Counted from the first letter of the stretch, positions 19,014 to 27,598 are shown. The stretch is DNA of 64,000 nucleotides from CAWIMX01 sp963837345 (GCA_963837345.1 CAWIMX010000002.1:248001-312000); one strand, 5' to 3'. Notes: generated by a model not told the origin, from the letters alone. Numbers and translations: made by a program.

Positions 19014-21348
19014 ATGTTCAATCACAAGCTGTTTGTGAAGACCTGTCGAGTCGTGCTGTGCGTCCTCTTGGCGGCGATGTGGAGCGGGACCCGAGCCGCC
19101 GCCCAGGAGGCCTCCGCGTTGTCGGGCACCGTGTCCGATCCGCAGGGCCTGGCATTGCCAGGCGCCACCGTGAACGTCTATGCCATGCCGGCACGCACGC
19201 TGGCCGGCTCGACGGTTACGGGCGCGGAAGGCGCCTTTGAATTCGATGGTCTGCCGTCGGGGCAATACACGGTGACGGCCCGGCTGCAGGGGTTTCAGCC
19301 CAAGGAAGAAGCGGTCGACCTCTCGCAGTCGCGATCGGGCTTGCAGATCGCCTTGTCCATCGGGAAATTCGAGCAGCAGGTGGTCGTGACGGCGCAGATG
19401 CCCGAGGTCTCACTGGAAACCATCGTCCCGGGTCAACAGCTCGAGCGGACCGCCGCACAGGATGTGGCCGGTTACCTGCGCAATGAGCCGGGGGTGGGCG
19501 CCGTCAGGCGCGGCTCGATCAACCTCGAGCCGACCGTGCGGGGGCTCTACGAGGCGCAGATGGGTGTCTTCGTGGATGGCACGCGCACGTTCGCGGCCGG
19601 TCCCGCGCGCATGGACTCGGAAATCAGCCATGTGAGCCCGCACATGCTGCAGTCGATCGAAGTGGTGAAGGGACCTTACGCGCTCACGCAGGGCAGCGGT
19701 ACGCTCAGCTCGCTGCGCGCGCAGACGTTTCGCCCGGCGTTCTCGGGCAGGCGTCTGCAGATGCATGGCCGCGGGTCGTTCAACTTCGCCGGCAACGGCA
19801 CCGCGCCCGACGGCTTCGGCGGCGTCTGGGCCGCCACGAACCGGGTCCGGTTCACGGTGTTCCACAACACGCAGGTCGGGCACGACTACACGGATGGGAC
19901 GGGCGCGACGGTGCCCGGCGACTATCAGTCGTACCGATACGCGCTGGGATCTCGGCGTTCAGCCGAAGGCCAATCTGCGCCTCGAGTACGACGGCGGCTA
20001 TCAGAATCAGGAGGGTCTCGACTACCCGGGCCGCATTCTGGACGCCAGCTACTTCCGCACGCCCTCGCATTCAGGAGAAGTGAGTTGGCGACCGATCGGG
20101 TCGCCGATCACCGAGGTCTTCGGCCAGGTGTACTCGAACCGGAAGCATCACCGGATGAACAACGACGAGAAGCCGACCGCCCAGCCGATGGCCGGACGCA
20201 TTCCTCCCTTCGGGCTGCGGATCGATCTGCCCACCACGTCGTTCACGACGGGGGGGAGCGGATACGTGGCCTGGAGCCGCGGCCGCTGGGAAGGGAAGTT
20301 CGGCGCCGACGTCTACCGGCTGGCGCAGGACGCGACCCGGTCCATCTACCGGCGGGACACGGGCGCCTTGGTATTCGACGACATCGTCTGGCCGGATGCG
20401 AAGCTGACCAATGGCGGCGGCTACGGACAGCTCGTTTATCAGCGGGGGACAACGCGTGTCGGCGGTACGCTCCGCGTCGACACCTTCCGCGCATCCGCGG
20501 GAGAGGTGTCGGATTTCTTCCGTGCGAACACGGAAGGATCGCTCGACTATTCGCAGTCCGCGGTCAGCGCCGCCGTCAATGCGAGCATGGTCGTGGATCC
20601 CCGCTGGACGTTGACGCTCGGCATGGGACGCGCCGTCCGTGCGCCCGACACGCTCGAGCGGTACTCGGATCGTTTTCCGGCCGCGCAGTTTCAGATGGCC
20701 GCCGAGTTTCTCGGCAATCCCCAACTGACGGCGGAACAGAGCCTCGAGTTCAACGCGGGGTCCGTCGTCCAGCTGCCGCGAACGATCGTGCGAGGCGACG
20801 TGTTCTATCGGACCATCGACAACTACATCACCGTGATGCCCGATCCGACGGTGCCGAAGCGACTGCCGCTCAGTCCGCCCGTCGTGTACCGCTACATCAA
20901 CGGCGACCAGGCGAAGTTCACCGGCTTCGAGGCCTCGACCACGTCGGCGGCGGGCACGTATGCGAGCGTCCGGGCGAACTGGAGCTACCTGTGGGCGGAA
21001 GACACCACGTTCGACGAGCCGGCGTTCGGCATCGCGCCGTTCCAGCAGCGGTACGCGGTGGAAGTGCATTCGGCCGACCAGGGCCGCTGGGTTGAAGCAG
21101 GCGTCACGGCCACGGCCGCACAGAATCGGGTGGCGGTCGCCCGCATGGAGCGGCCCACCGACGGGTGGGTCACGCTGGATGTGCGCGGCGGCCTCGAGCT
21201 GCCGCACGGTCTCACGATCCGAGCCGGGCTCGAGAACCTCACCGACACGGCCTATGCCGAGCACTTGAACTCGCTCAATCCCTTCACCGGCGAACGGATT
21301 CTGGAGCGGGGGCGGAGCGGCTACGTGGGCGCGGAATATGCGTTCTGA
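19014..21348 (+). CDS. TonB-dependent receptor, copper-receptor-like, with a one-base frame disruption
   Basis: The receptor starts at the ATG at 19014 behind a strong AAGGAGGTG (18997-19005). It has a signal peptide, a carboxypeptidase-regulatory-like domain (SALSGTVSDPQGLALPGATV), a plug (VAGYLRNEPGVGAVRRGSIN, QSIEVVKGPYALTQGSG) and a barrel. After YQSYRYAL the frame changes at GGG 19946-19948. Removing one G joins it to the second frame (DLGVQPKANLRLEYDGG), which runs to the C-terminal phenylalanine at 21348, for a protein of about 777 residues. The C-terminus ENLTDTAYAEHLNSLNPFTG resembles the end of OprC-type TonB copper receptors. With the adjacent Cys/His mini-proteins and CopCD, copper uptake is the best guess. 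The break is probably a base-calling error. Confidence 0.85.
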
Positions 21349-21368
21349 TTCTGGGGTGGACAAACGAT

Positions 21369-21400
21369 GACACGTGTCGGTGCTGTCGTTGTGCTAGCCT
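21369..21400 (+). promoter_or_regulatory. Promoter and candidate operator for the second Cys/His mini-protein
   Basis: A perfect palindrome GACACGTGTC (21369-21378) covers the -35 position of an extended -10, TGCTAGCCT (21392-21400). The ATG at 21410 follows nine bases later. GACANNTGTC resembles the TACANNTGTA operators of the CopY/BlaI repressor family; this is only a resemblance. The TGTC/GACA half-words also occur in the repeat before copy 1. Confidence 0.4.
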
Positions 21401-21409
21401 GAGTCTGCA

Positions 21410-21793
21410 ATGCGCCGACTCAGGCGTCATATCGTCTGGCTGACCATGGGTTGGCTGCTGTGTCAGGCGGCCGCGATTTCCGCCACGCAGGTTGTGGTGT
21501 GTTCGGCCTGCCTCGCCGAAGAGGCCGAGCTGCCCGCATGCTGCCGGAACCTCGAGCCGGGCCAGACGTGCCCGATGCACTCGCACGCCGAGACGGGCGG
21601 GCAGGCCTGCCACATGCGCAGTGCCTGTCCGACGCACGATGCCTCGTTGCTGGCGCTGGCCGCCGGCCTCGCGGCGCCGCCTGCCACTCGCCCGGTGCTC
21701 GCCGTCGTCAGGCGCCTTCGATCGATCGCCGTCGTCGAGGCGACCACGACCCTTCGAGCCTCGCGGCCCGACTCTCCGCCCCCGCGCAGCTGA
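21410..21793 (+). CDS. Small secreted Cys/His-rich protein, copy 2
   Basis: This 127-residue protein is related to the one at 18560. It has an N-terminal membrane or signal segment (residues 8-28), a cysteine pair in CSACLAEEAELPACC, the shared core CCRNLEPGQTCPMHSH, then GQACHMRSACPTHDAS and an Ala/Arg/Pro-rich tail. The core carries Cys, Met and His ligands at fixed spacing, which fits Cu(I) or another soft metal in the periplasm. It directly follows the second TonB receptor, as copy 1 follows the first, so each receptor has its own mini-protein. No function is known for this family as far as I can tell. The start ATG is supported by the leaderless promoter and by alignment with copy 1. Confidence 0.62.
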   Translation: MRRLRRHIVWLTMGWLLCQAAAISATQVVVCSACLAEEAELPACCRNLEPGQTCPMHSHAETGGQACHMRSACPTHDASLLALAAGLAAPPATRPVLAVVRRLRSIAVVEATTTLRASRPDSPPPRS

Positions 21794-21958
21794 ACGCTCG
21801 CTCGCTCGACGTCTCACTCGACACGAATCTCGGCGACGCCGCGCGGCGGCGCCTGCGCGGCAGCGACTTGGCGTGACAGCGCGTTCCTGCCGCCTCTTCG
21901 AGCGGTATCCCTGCCACGCAGGCTCCGCCTGATCCGGGCACCTTCAGGGGGTGGCACG

Positions 21959-23266
21959 ATGAACGTTTCGACCAACGGGAACCGCCTCGCGGGGACGCTG
22001 CTTGCGGCGGCGCTCGCCGGCGCGTGCGCGGGCGGGCCCTCACCTGTCGCGACGCATGAGTCGGGACCCGTGGCGATCGGCGTGGCGGGCCGCACGAATG
22101 CCACCCCGTCGATCGCCTCTGACGATCCCTGGGTCGCGCTCACCTGGTCTGCGGCCGATCAGAGCGGAGCGACCGACATTTTCGCCTCGGTTTCGACAGA
22201 CCGCGGGGCGTCCTTTTCCGCGCCGGCTCGCGTGAACGCCGAGCCCGGCACCGCCAAGGTCAACCCGGAGACGCCGCCTCGGATCGCGGTTCGGCGTCGG
22301 GGGGAGTCGAACGCCGACATCGTCGTCTCCTGGCTCTCGACCGTCGACGGCACGACGGTCCGCGCCGCGCGATCGTCGGACGGTGGAAAGACGTTCGCCG
22401 CCTCCCAGGCCGTGAGTCTTCCGGAGGCTCCGGGGAACCGCGGATGGCACGCCATGTCGTCGCTGGACGCCGACGGCCGCGCCGCGCTCGTCTGGCTCGA
22501 CCATCGGGACATGGCGGCGTCTGCCGCCGTCACGGGAGCGGATCGGCAGGCCGACCCGGCGGTGCACGCCACGCCGGACGGCGCAGCGATGGCCGAACGG
22601 TCGCAGCTCCTCTTCGCCGCGTTCGGGCCGGAGGCGTCGCCGATCGAGCGCACCGTGACGCGGGGCGTCTGCTACTGCTGCAAGACGACGATCGCGCGCG
22701 GCCCGGACGGATCTCTGTACGCGGCCTGGCGCCAGGTCTACCCGGGGAACATCCGAGACATCGCCTTCGCCGCGTCGCGCGACGGGGGGCGCACGTTCAG
22801 CGAGCCCGCGCGGGTGAGTGAAGACCGCTGGGAGCTGAACGGATGTCCGGAAGACGGACCTTCGATGGTCGTCGGCGCGACCGGCATCGTGCACATCGTC
22901 TGGCCCACCGTCGTGGCGGCAGAAGCAGGCGAGCCGGCCAAGGCGCTGTTTTACGCGTCGTCGGCCGACGGTCGCTCGTTCTCGCCGCGCGAGCGGATCC
23001 CGACGCTGGGCTCGCCGAACCATCCGCAGTTGGCGATCGCTCCCGACGGAACGCTCGGGCTGGCGTGGGACGAACTGACGGACGGGAAGCGGCGCGTGGC
23101 CATGGCGACTCGCGGGAGCGCCGCGAATGCCTTTTCGCGCCGCGACATGCCGGAGGGGCCGCTCGGGCGCTATCCTGTCGTGACCGAGGTGGACGGCTCA
23201 TGGGTGGCCGCGTGGGCCGATCCCTCCGATGGCGGGTCGATCGTCGTTCGAACCGTGGGCAGGTAG
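21959..23266 (+). CDS. Sialidase-fold (BNR/Asp-box) propeller lipoprotein with a CYCC motif
   Basis: This 435-residue lipoprotein has its lipobox at about residues 20-23 (ALAGAC). Asp-box-type repeats (STDRGASFSAP, SSDGGKTFAAS, SRDGGRTFSEP, SADGRSFSPRE) mark a six-bladed propeller of the sialidase/BNR type. The arginine triad of true sialidases is not evident, so hydrolysis of sialic acid is unlikely. An unusual GVCYCCKTTIARG motif near residue 240 and a lone Cys in ELNGCPEDG give it thiol ligands in a propeller that usually lacks them. It lies 34 bases before copC, with a good ribosome site (AGGGGGTGG) at its own start. A role in holding or delivering copper outside the cytoplasmic membrane is inferred from position and cysteines. 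Confidence 0.7.
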   Translation: MNVSTNGNRLAGTLLAAALAGACAGGPSPVATHESGPVAIGVAGRTNATPSIASDDPWVALTWSAADQSGATDIFASVSTDRGASFSAPARVNAEPGTAKVNPETPPRIAVRRRGESNADIVVSWLSTVDGTTVRAARSSDGGKTFAASQAVSLPEAPGNRGWHAMSSLDADGRAALVWLDHRDMAASAAVTGADRQADPAVHATPDGAAMAERSQLLFAAFGPEASPIERTVTRGVCYCCKTTIARGPDGSLYAAWRQVYPGNIRDIAFAASRDGGRTFSEPARVSEDRWELNGCPEDGPSMVVGATGIVHIVWPTVVAAEAGEPAKALFYASSADGRSFSPRERIPTLGSPNHPQLAIAPDGTLGLAWDELTDGKRRVAMATRGSAANAFSRRDMPEGPLGRYPVVTEVDGSWVAAWADPSDGGSIVVRTVGR

Positions 23267-23300
23267 TTTCGGTACGGAATCTTTCCAAAGGAGCACGCAC

Positions 23301-23669
23301 ATGACCTCGAGACTGACGAAGTTCCTCGCCGCGTTCTTTCTCCTGGCGCTGGCCGCGGCGCCGCTCGTGCTGGCGCACGCCGCGCTCGAAAAGAGCGAGC
23401 CCAAGGAAGGGGCGATGCTGACCGCGCCGCCGCCGCACGTGCAGCTCTGGTTCAGCGAGACGCCCGACGCCGCGGTGAGCAAGATCGAGGTGACCGGCCC
23501 CTCGGGGAAAGTGGAGCTCGGCCCGGTCCACGCGATGGACGACAAGTCGATCATGGCGATGATCCCCGGCAAGCTGGCCCCGGGCAACTACAAGATCGCC
23601 TGGCAGACCGCGGGCGACGACGGGCACGTGCAGAAGGGCGAGATCTCGTTCATGGTTCACGGGGAGTGA
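23301..23669 (+). CDS. copC: CopC-domain periplasmic copper-binding protein
   Basis: This 122-residue protein has a signal peptide (residues 1-24) and a CopC-type immunoglobulin-like fold. The mature N-terminus AHAALEKSEPKEG places a histidine right after the cleavage site, as in CopC proteins that bind Cu(II) through the N-terminal His brace. Other family marks are VQLWFSETPD, the Met/His stretch VHAMDDKSIMAMIPG and DDGHVQKGEISFMV. CopC is thought to hand copper to the membrane protein CopD, and the next gene encodes CopD. The start is ATG 23301, with AAGGAG at 23288-23293. Confidence 0.9.
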   Translation: MTSRLTKFLAAFFLLALAAAPLVLAHAALEKSEPKEGAMLTAPPPHVQLWFSETPDAAVSKIEVTGPSGKVELGPVHAMDDKSIMAMIPGKLAPGNYKIAWQTAGDDGHVQKGEISFMVHGE

Positions 23670-23678
23670 GACACCGGT

Positions 23679-23706
23679 CGGGCAGGTCAGGCGCGCCGGG
23701 CAGGTC
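23679..23706 (+). repeat. Direct repeat in the copC-copD gap
   Basis: CGGGCAGGTC occurs at 23679-23688 and again at 23697-23706, an 18-base period. It fills the gap between the copC stop and the copD start. It looks like one of several unrelated short repeats at gene ends in this window. Confidence 0.5.
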
Positions 23707-23708
23707 GG

Positions 23709-24599
23709 GTGAGTGAGGGCGCGACGCGTGCCGTCGAAGCGGCGGGGAAGGTGGGCGTCTACGCCGCGCTTCTCCTGGCCCTCGGGGCCTGCGCCGCACA
23801 CTGGTGGTTGTTGCCGCGCGTGCGCGGTCTCGACGCGGGCGGCACCGATCGCCTGAGCGGCGCGCTGCGGCGTCTCCTGCGCCGCGCCGCCGTCTGTCTG
23901 TTCGCGGCCGTCACGGCGCGACTGTGGCTGCACACCGCTGCCGCCTTCGGGTGGGGCGCGATGTTCGAGTGGTCCCAGCTGCGGATCATCGCGATCGACA
24001 GCCGCTGGGGTCGGAGCTGGCGATGGCAGCTCCTGGCATCTGCGGCAGCGGCGGGTTCGGCATGGGCGATGAGGAGGGGCCGGCGAGCCGGCTGGGTGGT
24101 CACCTCGATCGCGGTCGCGGGGGCGATGGTGGCGCTCCCGCTGCTCGGCCACGCCGCGGGTGCGCCGTGGCGGGTCGCGCTGCACACGGCGCATGTGCTG
24201 GGCGGCGGGCTGTGGCTCGGCACGCTTGGCGTCCTGGTGCTCGTGCCCGTCTCTGCGGCGGATCGCCAGGCGCTGCTGCGGGCCTTTTCGCCGCTCGCGC
24301 TGAGCGGTGCGGCGGTCGTCGCGCCGAGCGGCCTCGCGGCAGCCTGGCTGTATCTGGGCTCGCTCCCGGCGTTATGGACGACGTCGTACGGGCGCTTGCT
24401 GGCGATGAAGATCGCGCTCGTGACGGCGGCCGCTGCCTGCGGGTTCGTGAACTGGCAGCGCTACCGTCGCGAACGCGCCCGCGCCCGCAGCGAGGCGATC
24501 GCGACGTCTGGCGCCGATGGCTTCGTGCCGCTCGAAGTCGCTCTGGCGGTGGTGATCGTGCTCCTGACCAGCCTGCTCACGGAAACGGCTCATCCGTGA
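23709..24599 (+). CDS. copD: CopD-family copper transport membrane protein
   Basis: This 296-residue protein has about eight membrane helices. The conserved CopD region is visible as LGHAAGAPWRVALHTAHVLGGGLWLGTL (split here as LGHAAG and HTAHVLGGGLWLGTL), with further family marks SGLAAAWLYLGSLPALWTTSYGRLL and MKIALVTAAAACGFVNWQ nearby. The histidines in these helices are thought to pass copper through the membrane toward the cytoplasm. It starts at GTG 23709, 39 bases after copC, and forms the core CopCD pair of the locus. No full-length CopA or CopB is present, which argues for uptake or delivery rather than the classical Pseudomonas resistance operon. Confidence 0.85.
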   Translation: MSEGATRAVEAAGKVGVYAALLLALGACAAHWWLLPRVRGLDAGGTDRLSGALRRLLRRAAVCLFAAVTARLWLHTAAAFGWGAMFEWSQLRIIAIDSRWGRSWRWQLLASAAAAGSAWAMRRGRRAGWVVTSIAVAGAMVALPLLGHAAGAPWRVALHTAHVLGGGLWLGTLGVLVLVPVSAADRQALLRAFSPLALSGAAVVAPSGLAAAWLYLGSLPALWTTSYGRLLAMKIALVTAAAACGFVNWQRYRRERARARSEAIATSGADGFVPLEVALAVVIVLLTSLLTETAHP

Positions 24600-24643
24600 C
24601 GCGTCGTTTGACGATGGCGAGGAACTGCGGAATCATGGGAAGG

Positions 24644-25045
24644 ATGCGGCGATTCGAGGCGTGGCCGACGCGCGTGGTCCCGGGTGTTCTCGTCCTGGCG
24701 ATCGGCGTGTGCGCGCCGCTCTCCTCCGGCATGTGCGCGGCCGGGCGCCCGGAGGGCTCGCCGATCGCCGAGACCTGCGCGGCCCTCTGCGCCCGGCTCA
24801 ACTGTCCGATGCACCGGGCCGCCTCCGCGTCTGCCGCCACCGATGCGCCGGCGATGTGTCAGCTGCACGACGGCAGTTCGGGCTCGCACAGCGTCGTCGT
24901 GAAGATGATGCACACCGCCAGTACCCTGCCGCCCCAGGTGTTCAGCCAGGTCCCGAGTCGCAGCGCACAGACGATGGTCTCCACGCGCTTCCAGCGCGAA
25001 ACCGTCTCCCTGCCCACCGACGCGCCCCCTCCGCGCCTTTCGTAA
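24644..25045 (+). CDS. Small secreted Cys/His/Met-rich protein, copy 3
   Basis: This 133-residue protein has an N-terminal hydrophobic segment (residues 9-28) and then the cluster ETCAALCARLNCPMHRA, a second site MCQLHDGSSGSHS and a Met/His stretch VVKMMHTAS. The CPMH word and the size link it to the proteins at 18560 and 21410, though the rest has diverged. It follows copD directly. Metal binding is likely from composition; the function is unknown. In-frame ATG codons at 24614, 24635 and 24644 all precede the signal segment. I chose 24644 because MRR matches copy 2, but the start is uncertain. Confidence 0.55.
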   Translation: MRRFEAWPTRVVPGVLVLAIGVCAPLSSGMCAAGRPEGSPIAETCAALCARLNCPMHRAASASAATDAPAMCQLHDGSSGSHSVVVKMMHTASTLPPQVFSQVPSRSAQTMVSTRFQRETVSLPTDAPPPRLS

Positions 25046-25109
25046 TGCCGCCGCCCGGCTTCGGTGCCGGAATCGTCCGACTTGCCGAACTGCGTGAAGG
25101 GAGAGATCC

Positions 25110-26222
25110 ATGCGTCGATCGTTCGTGTCTTTATGTGCGTTCGCCTGCGCGTTCGCCGTCGCCCCGTCCGCTCGCGCGCAGGGCGGCGACTCGCTGGAGC
25201 AGCTGACCGGCGAGAGCGTGTCGCCCCTGCTCATCACCGGATTCGGCGTGGCCGATGCGCGGGCCAACGGCCGGACCGATGACAACAGCTTCAATGCCGG
25301 CAAGCTCGCCGTCTCCGTGTTTCGCGAGCTGAGCGAGCACACCTGGGTGTTCGGGCAATTGACGACGGCCGTCTCCTCCGGCGAGGAAGGCGATGCGCCG
25401 GCAGACGAGGCCACGACGGAAATCGAAATCGACAACCTGATCATCAATTTCACGCCGCCGTCCTGGTCGGCGTTCAGCCTGGCGGTCGGGAAGTTCGATA
25501 CGCCGCTCGGCTTCGAGCGCGACGACGAACCGCTCAACCTGCAGGCGACGACGAGCCTCAACTTCGAGCTGGCGAGGCCGCCGAAAATGGTGGGCGCGAT
25601 CGGCCGCTGGGCGGGTCGGTACGTGGATGCCGCGGGTTGGGTTGCCAACGGCTGGCAGTCCGACCTGGAGCCGAACCACGGCAAGACGGTCGGTGGGCGC
25701 CTCGGCGTCCGGCCGTCCGAGCGCACGAGCTTCGGCGTGGGCGCGCTCTGGGGTCCGGAAGGCGAGCAGGGCGACACGCGCGATCGCTACCTGGTGAGCG
25801 CGGACTATGCCGTGCAGCCGACCGACCTCTGGATCATCGGCGGCGAGCTCAACGCCGGCGGCGATCGGGCGACCGACGAAGAAGAGGCGACACGCTGGTA
25901 CGGCGCGACAGCGACCGTGTTCCGCCGCCTCGGGCGGAACTTCGGCACGACCGGCCGCGTCGAGACGTTCAACGATCGGGACGGCGCCCGCACCGGCGTG
26001 GCGCAAACACTCACGTCGTTCACGATCGCGCCCGTCTACTTCATCGGCGTAGGGGGCGAGGGCATTTTCGCGACCGTCGAGCACACGACATTCCGGATTC
26101 CCCGCTTCCAGATCAGAGGCGAGATCCGGTTCGACCATTCCAGCGTCGACGCGTTCGAGACCGCGTCGGGCGACGCGCCCTGGACGGTCAACTACGTCGC
26201 CCAGCTGGTGACGACGTTCTGA
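25110..26222 (+). CDS. Outer-membrane porin-like beta-barrel protein
   Basis: This 370-residue protein has a clean signal peptide (ending ARAQG) and a chain of amphipathic strands ending in a C-terminal phenylalanine (YVAQLVTTF), the BAM recognition signal. The word FSLAVGKFDTPLGFERDDEP is typical of the OmpL-like or phosphate-selective porin group, where the strand around GKFDTP lines the pore. Its place inside the copper-type locus suggests a channel for a small metal complex or anion, which is inference. The ATG has a ribosome site GGGAGAG at 25099-25105. The last base of its stop is the first base of the next gene (TGATG). Confidence 0.72.
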   Translation: MRRSFVSLCAFACAFAVAPSARAQGGDSLEQLTGESVSPLLITGFGVADARANGRTDDNSFNAGKLAVSVFRELSEHTWVFGQLTTAVSSGEEGDAPADEATTEIEIDNLIINFTPPSWSAFSLAVGKFDTPLGFERDDEPLNLQATTSLNFELARPPKMVGAIGRWAGRYVDAAGWVANGWQSDLEPNHGKTVGGRLGVRPSERTSFGVGALWGPEGEQGDTRDRYLVSADYAVQPTDLWIIGGELNAGGDRATDEEEATRWYGATATVFRRLGRNFGTTGRVETFNDRDGARTGVAQTLTSFTIAPVYFIGVGGEGIFATVEHTTFRIPRFQIRGEIRFDHSSVDAFETASGDAPWTVNYVAQLVTTF

Positions 26223-26782
26223 TGGGGCTCTACCGTCTGCGGCAGGCGGATCGGTCCGTGCGGCTGGCCGTGGCGCTGTTCCTGATCGTCCTCGGGTGCG
26301 CCTACGTGTTCGCCTTCCTGATGGTCCGCACCTGGGCGGGTCTCACGCCGGATCGCGTGGCCGCGACCTACGCCCCGTCGGGCCCGGTGGATGCCGCCTC
26401 GCTTCCGGCCACGGGCACGGTCGAGAGCGAGACGCTCGATCTCTCGACGATGGGCGAAGAGGCCCACACGGTGGATACGAATCTGCTGATTCAGGATTCG
26501 CACGTCCACATCCTCCTCTATGCCATCGTCGCGGCCTTGGAATCGTTGATCGTCTTCGGGCTGCCGTGGCGGCCGCCCTGGCGCGACACGGTGATCGCGG
26601 CGGCGTTTCTCGCCGGCCTCTGTGATTTTGCGGGGCAGTGGCTCGTGAAAGCCGGGCTGCCGGTCTTTTCGTGGCTGACCATTCTCTCCGGGTGGACGAT
26701 GGCGGCCGTCTATCTCGTCGTGGCTGCCGGCGCGTTCCGCGAGCTGGCGGCGGCCCGCACGAATAAGGAGGACAGAGCATGA
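26222..26782 (+). CDS. Four-helix inner-membrane protein of unknown function
   Basis: This 186-residue protein has one N-terminal helix (residues 15-36), a loop of about 65 residues that probably faces the periplasm, and three C-terminal helices. The loop ends in the His-containing motif DSHVHILLYAIVAALESL, in which the two histidines enter the second helix. I do not recognise the family. The two histidines at a membrane edge, plus LCDFAGQWLVKAG later, would suit heme or metal binding. It overlaps both neighbours by a few bases (TGATG upstream, ATGA downstream), so it is translated together with the porin and the FMN-like protein. Confidence 0.6.
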   Translation: MGLYRLRQADRSVRLAVALFLIVLGCAYVFAFLMVRTWAGLTPDRVAATYAPSGPVDAASLPATGTVESETLDLSTMGEEAHTVDTNLLIQDSHVHILLYAIVAALESLIVFGLPWRPPWRDTVIAAAFLAGLCDFAGQWLVKAGLPVFSWLTILSGWTMAAVYLVVAAGAFRELAAARTNKEDRA

Positions 26783-27351
26783 CATTCCATACAGTCGTCC
26801 GGACGTCCGGCGCCGTGACGCTGGCCCTCTGGTCCATGACGACGCTCGAGGCGCACATCACGCCGCAGGTGACGTTGCGCTCGCAGGCCGACGTCATTCG
26901 CACGGCCGTCCCGGATGCGGCGCATTACACGGCAACGACGGTGCGGATCAGCCGGCCGCAACTGCAGCAGATCATCGCTCGGGCACACTACACGCCCGAC
27001 ACCGACGCGGTGAAGTTCTATTCCGGCGAAAACGCCTCCGGGACGACGGTCGGCACCGTCGTCTTCCCGCAGGTCGATACGCAGCATGGGCCGATCGAAG
27101 TGGGTGTGGCGATCGGATCGGACGGGGCGATCACGCGCGTCCTGATCACGCGGGTGACGGTGGAGACGAAGCCCTGGGCGCTCGAAGTCGAGCAGTCGGG
27201 CGTGCTGGACCGGCTGAAGGGGGCCAAGGCCGGTGATGTGCCCAAGGCGCTCTCCGGGGCTGGCCTCGGCGGGATGCCCGGGTACATCGCGGACGCCGTG
27301 GCCACCGCGGCGTACCGGGGCCTGGCGTTGTACGCGACGTTGCGCACGTAA
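26779..27351 (+). CDS. Secreted FMN-binding-domain-like protein
   Basis: This 190-residue protein has a signal-like N-terminus ending near TLEAH. The middle (VVFPQVDTQHGPIEVGVAIGSDG, residues about 95-118) and the end (GGMPGYIADAVATAAYRGLALY) resemble FMN-binding domains of the NosR/RnfG kind. The classical SGAT flavin-attachment threonine is not seen, so covalent flavin is doubtful. In related metal loci such proteins supply electrons in the periplasm; here it could reduce Cu(II) or Fe(III), which is inference. The start overlaps the stop of the membrane protein gene (ATGA). It ends just before the iron-regulated promoter. Confidence 0.5.
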   Translation: MTFHTVVRTSGAVTLALWSMTTLEAHITPQVTLRSQADVIRTAVPDAAHYTATTVRISRPQLQQIIARAHYTPDTDAVKFYSGENASGTTVGTVVFPQVDTQHGPIEVGVAIGSDGAITRVLITRVTVETKPWALEVEQSGVLDRLKGAKAGDVPKALSGAGLGGMPGYIADAVATAAYRGLALYATLRT

Positions 27352-27374
27352 GGCATTTCGCCGCCTCTTCCCTC

Positions 27375-27435
27375 TTGACCGACCAAATTGGTCGGGTTTA
27401 TCCTGCTCAAGCTGAGATTGAGACTTAGTCTCAAT
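27375..27435 (+). promoter_or_regulatory. Promoter with palindromic operator and Fur-type box for the siderophore receptor
   Basis: TTGACC (27375-27380) and TATCCT (27399-27404) form a -35/-10 pair with an 18-base spacer. A perfect 17-bp palindrome, CCGACCAAATTGGTCGG (27379-27395), fills that spacer. Just downstream lies ATTGAGACTTAGTCTCAAT (27417-27435), a perfect inverted repeat whose core TGAGACT-T-AGTCTCA has the 7-1-7 layout of Fur boxes and resembles the TGAGAATNATTCTCA form. Two repressor sites thus bracket the transcription start: one probably iron-responsive, the other of unknown owner. Confidence 0.65.
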
Positions 27436-27455
27436 TCTTTCGCGTCCGCAAAGAA

Positions 27456-27483
27456 CCCGCCGGATGCTGTCACACCCGGCGGG
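27456..27483 (+). promoter_or_regulatory. Stable hairpin in the receptor mRNA leader
   Basis: CCCGCCGG (27456-27463) and CCGGCGGG (27476-27483) form a perfect 8-bp GC stem with a 12-base loop, inside the leader of about 190 bases between the Fur-type box and the ATG at 27599. No T-run follows, so it is not a plain terminator. It may stabilise or gate the leader. I found no cobalamin-box sequence there. Confidence 0.35.
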
Positions 27484-27598
27484 CGACCGAACGCAGGTCC
27501 GGAGAGACCCGTGAATCACGCGCGTGGCGCATGACGCGTCCGGCCCTGTCATTTTACCCGGAGCCGCGTCGGGGCCCCTCGCGATCCAAGGAGAGGCC

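Noticed and set aside
21959..23266. True sialidase
   Set aside because: Asp-box repeats are present, but the arginine triad and other catalytic residues are not evident, and the locus is metal-related.
27436..27598. Cobalamin or other riboswitch before the siderophore receptor
   Set aside because: A strong hairpin exists, but no B12-box sequence or other known aptamer core could be found by eye.
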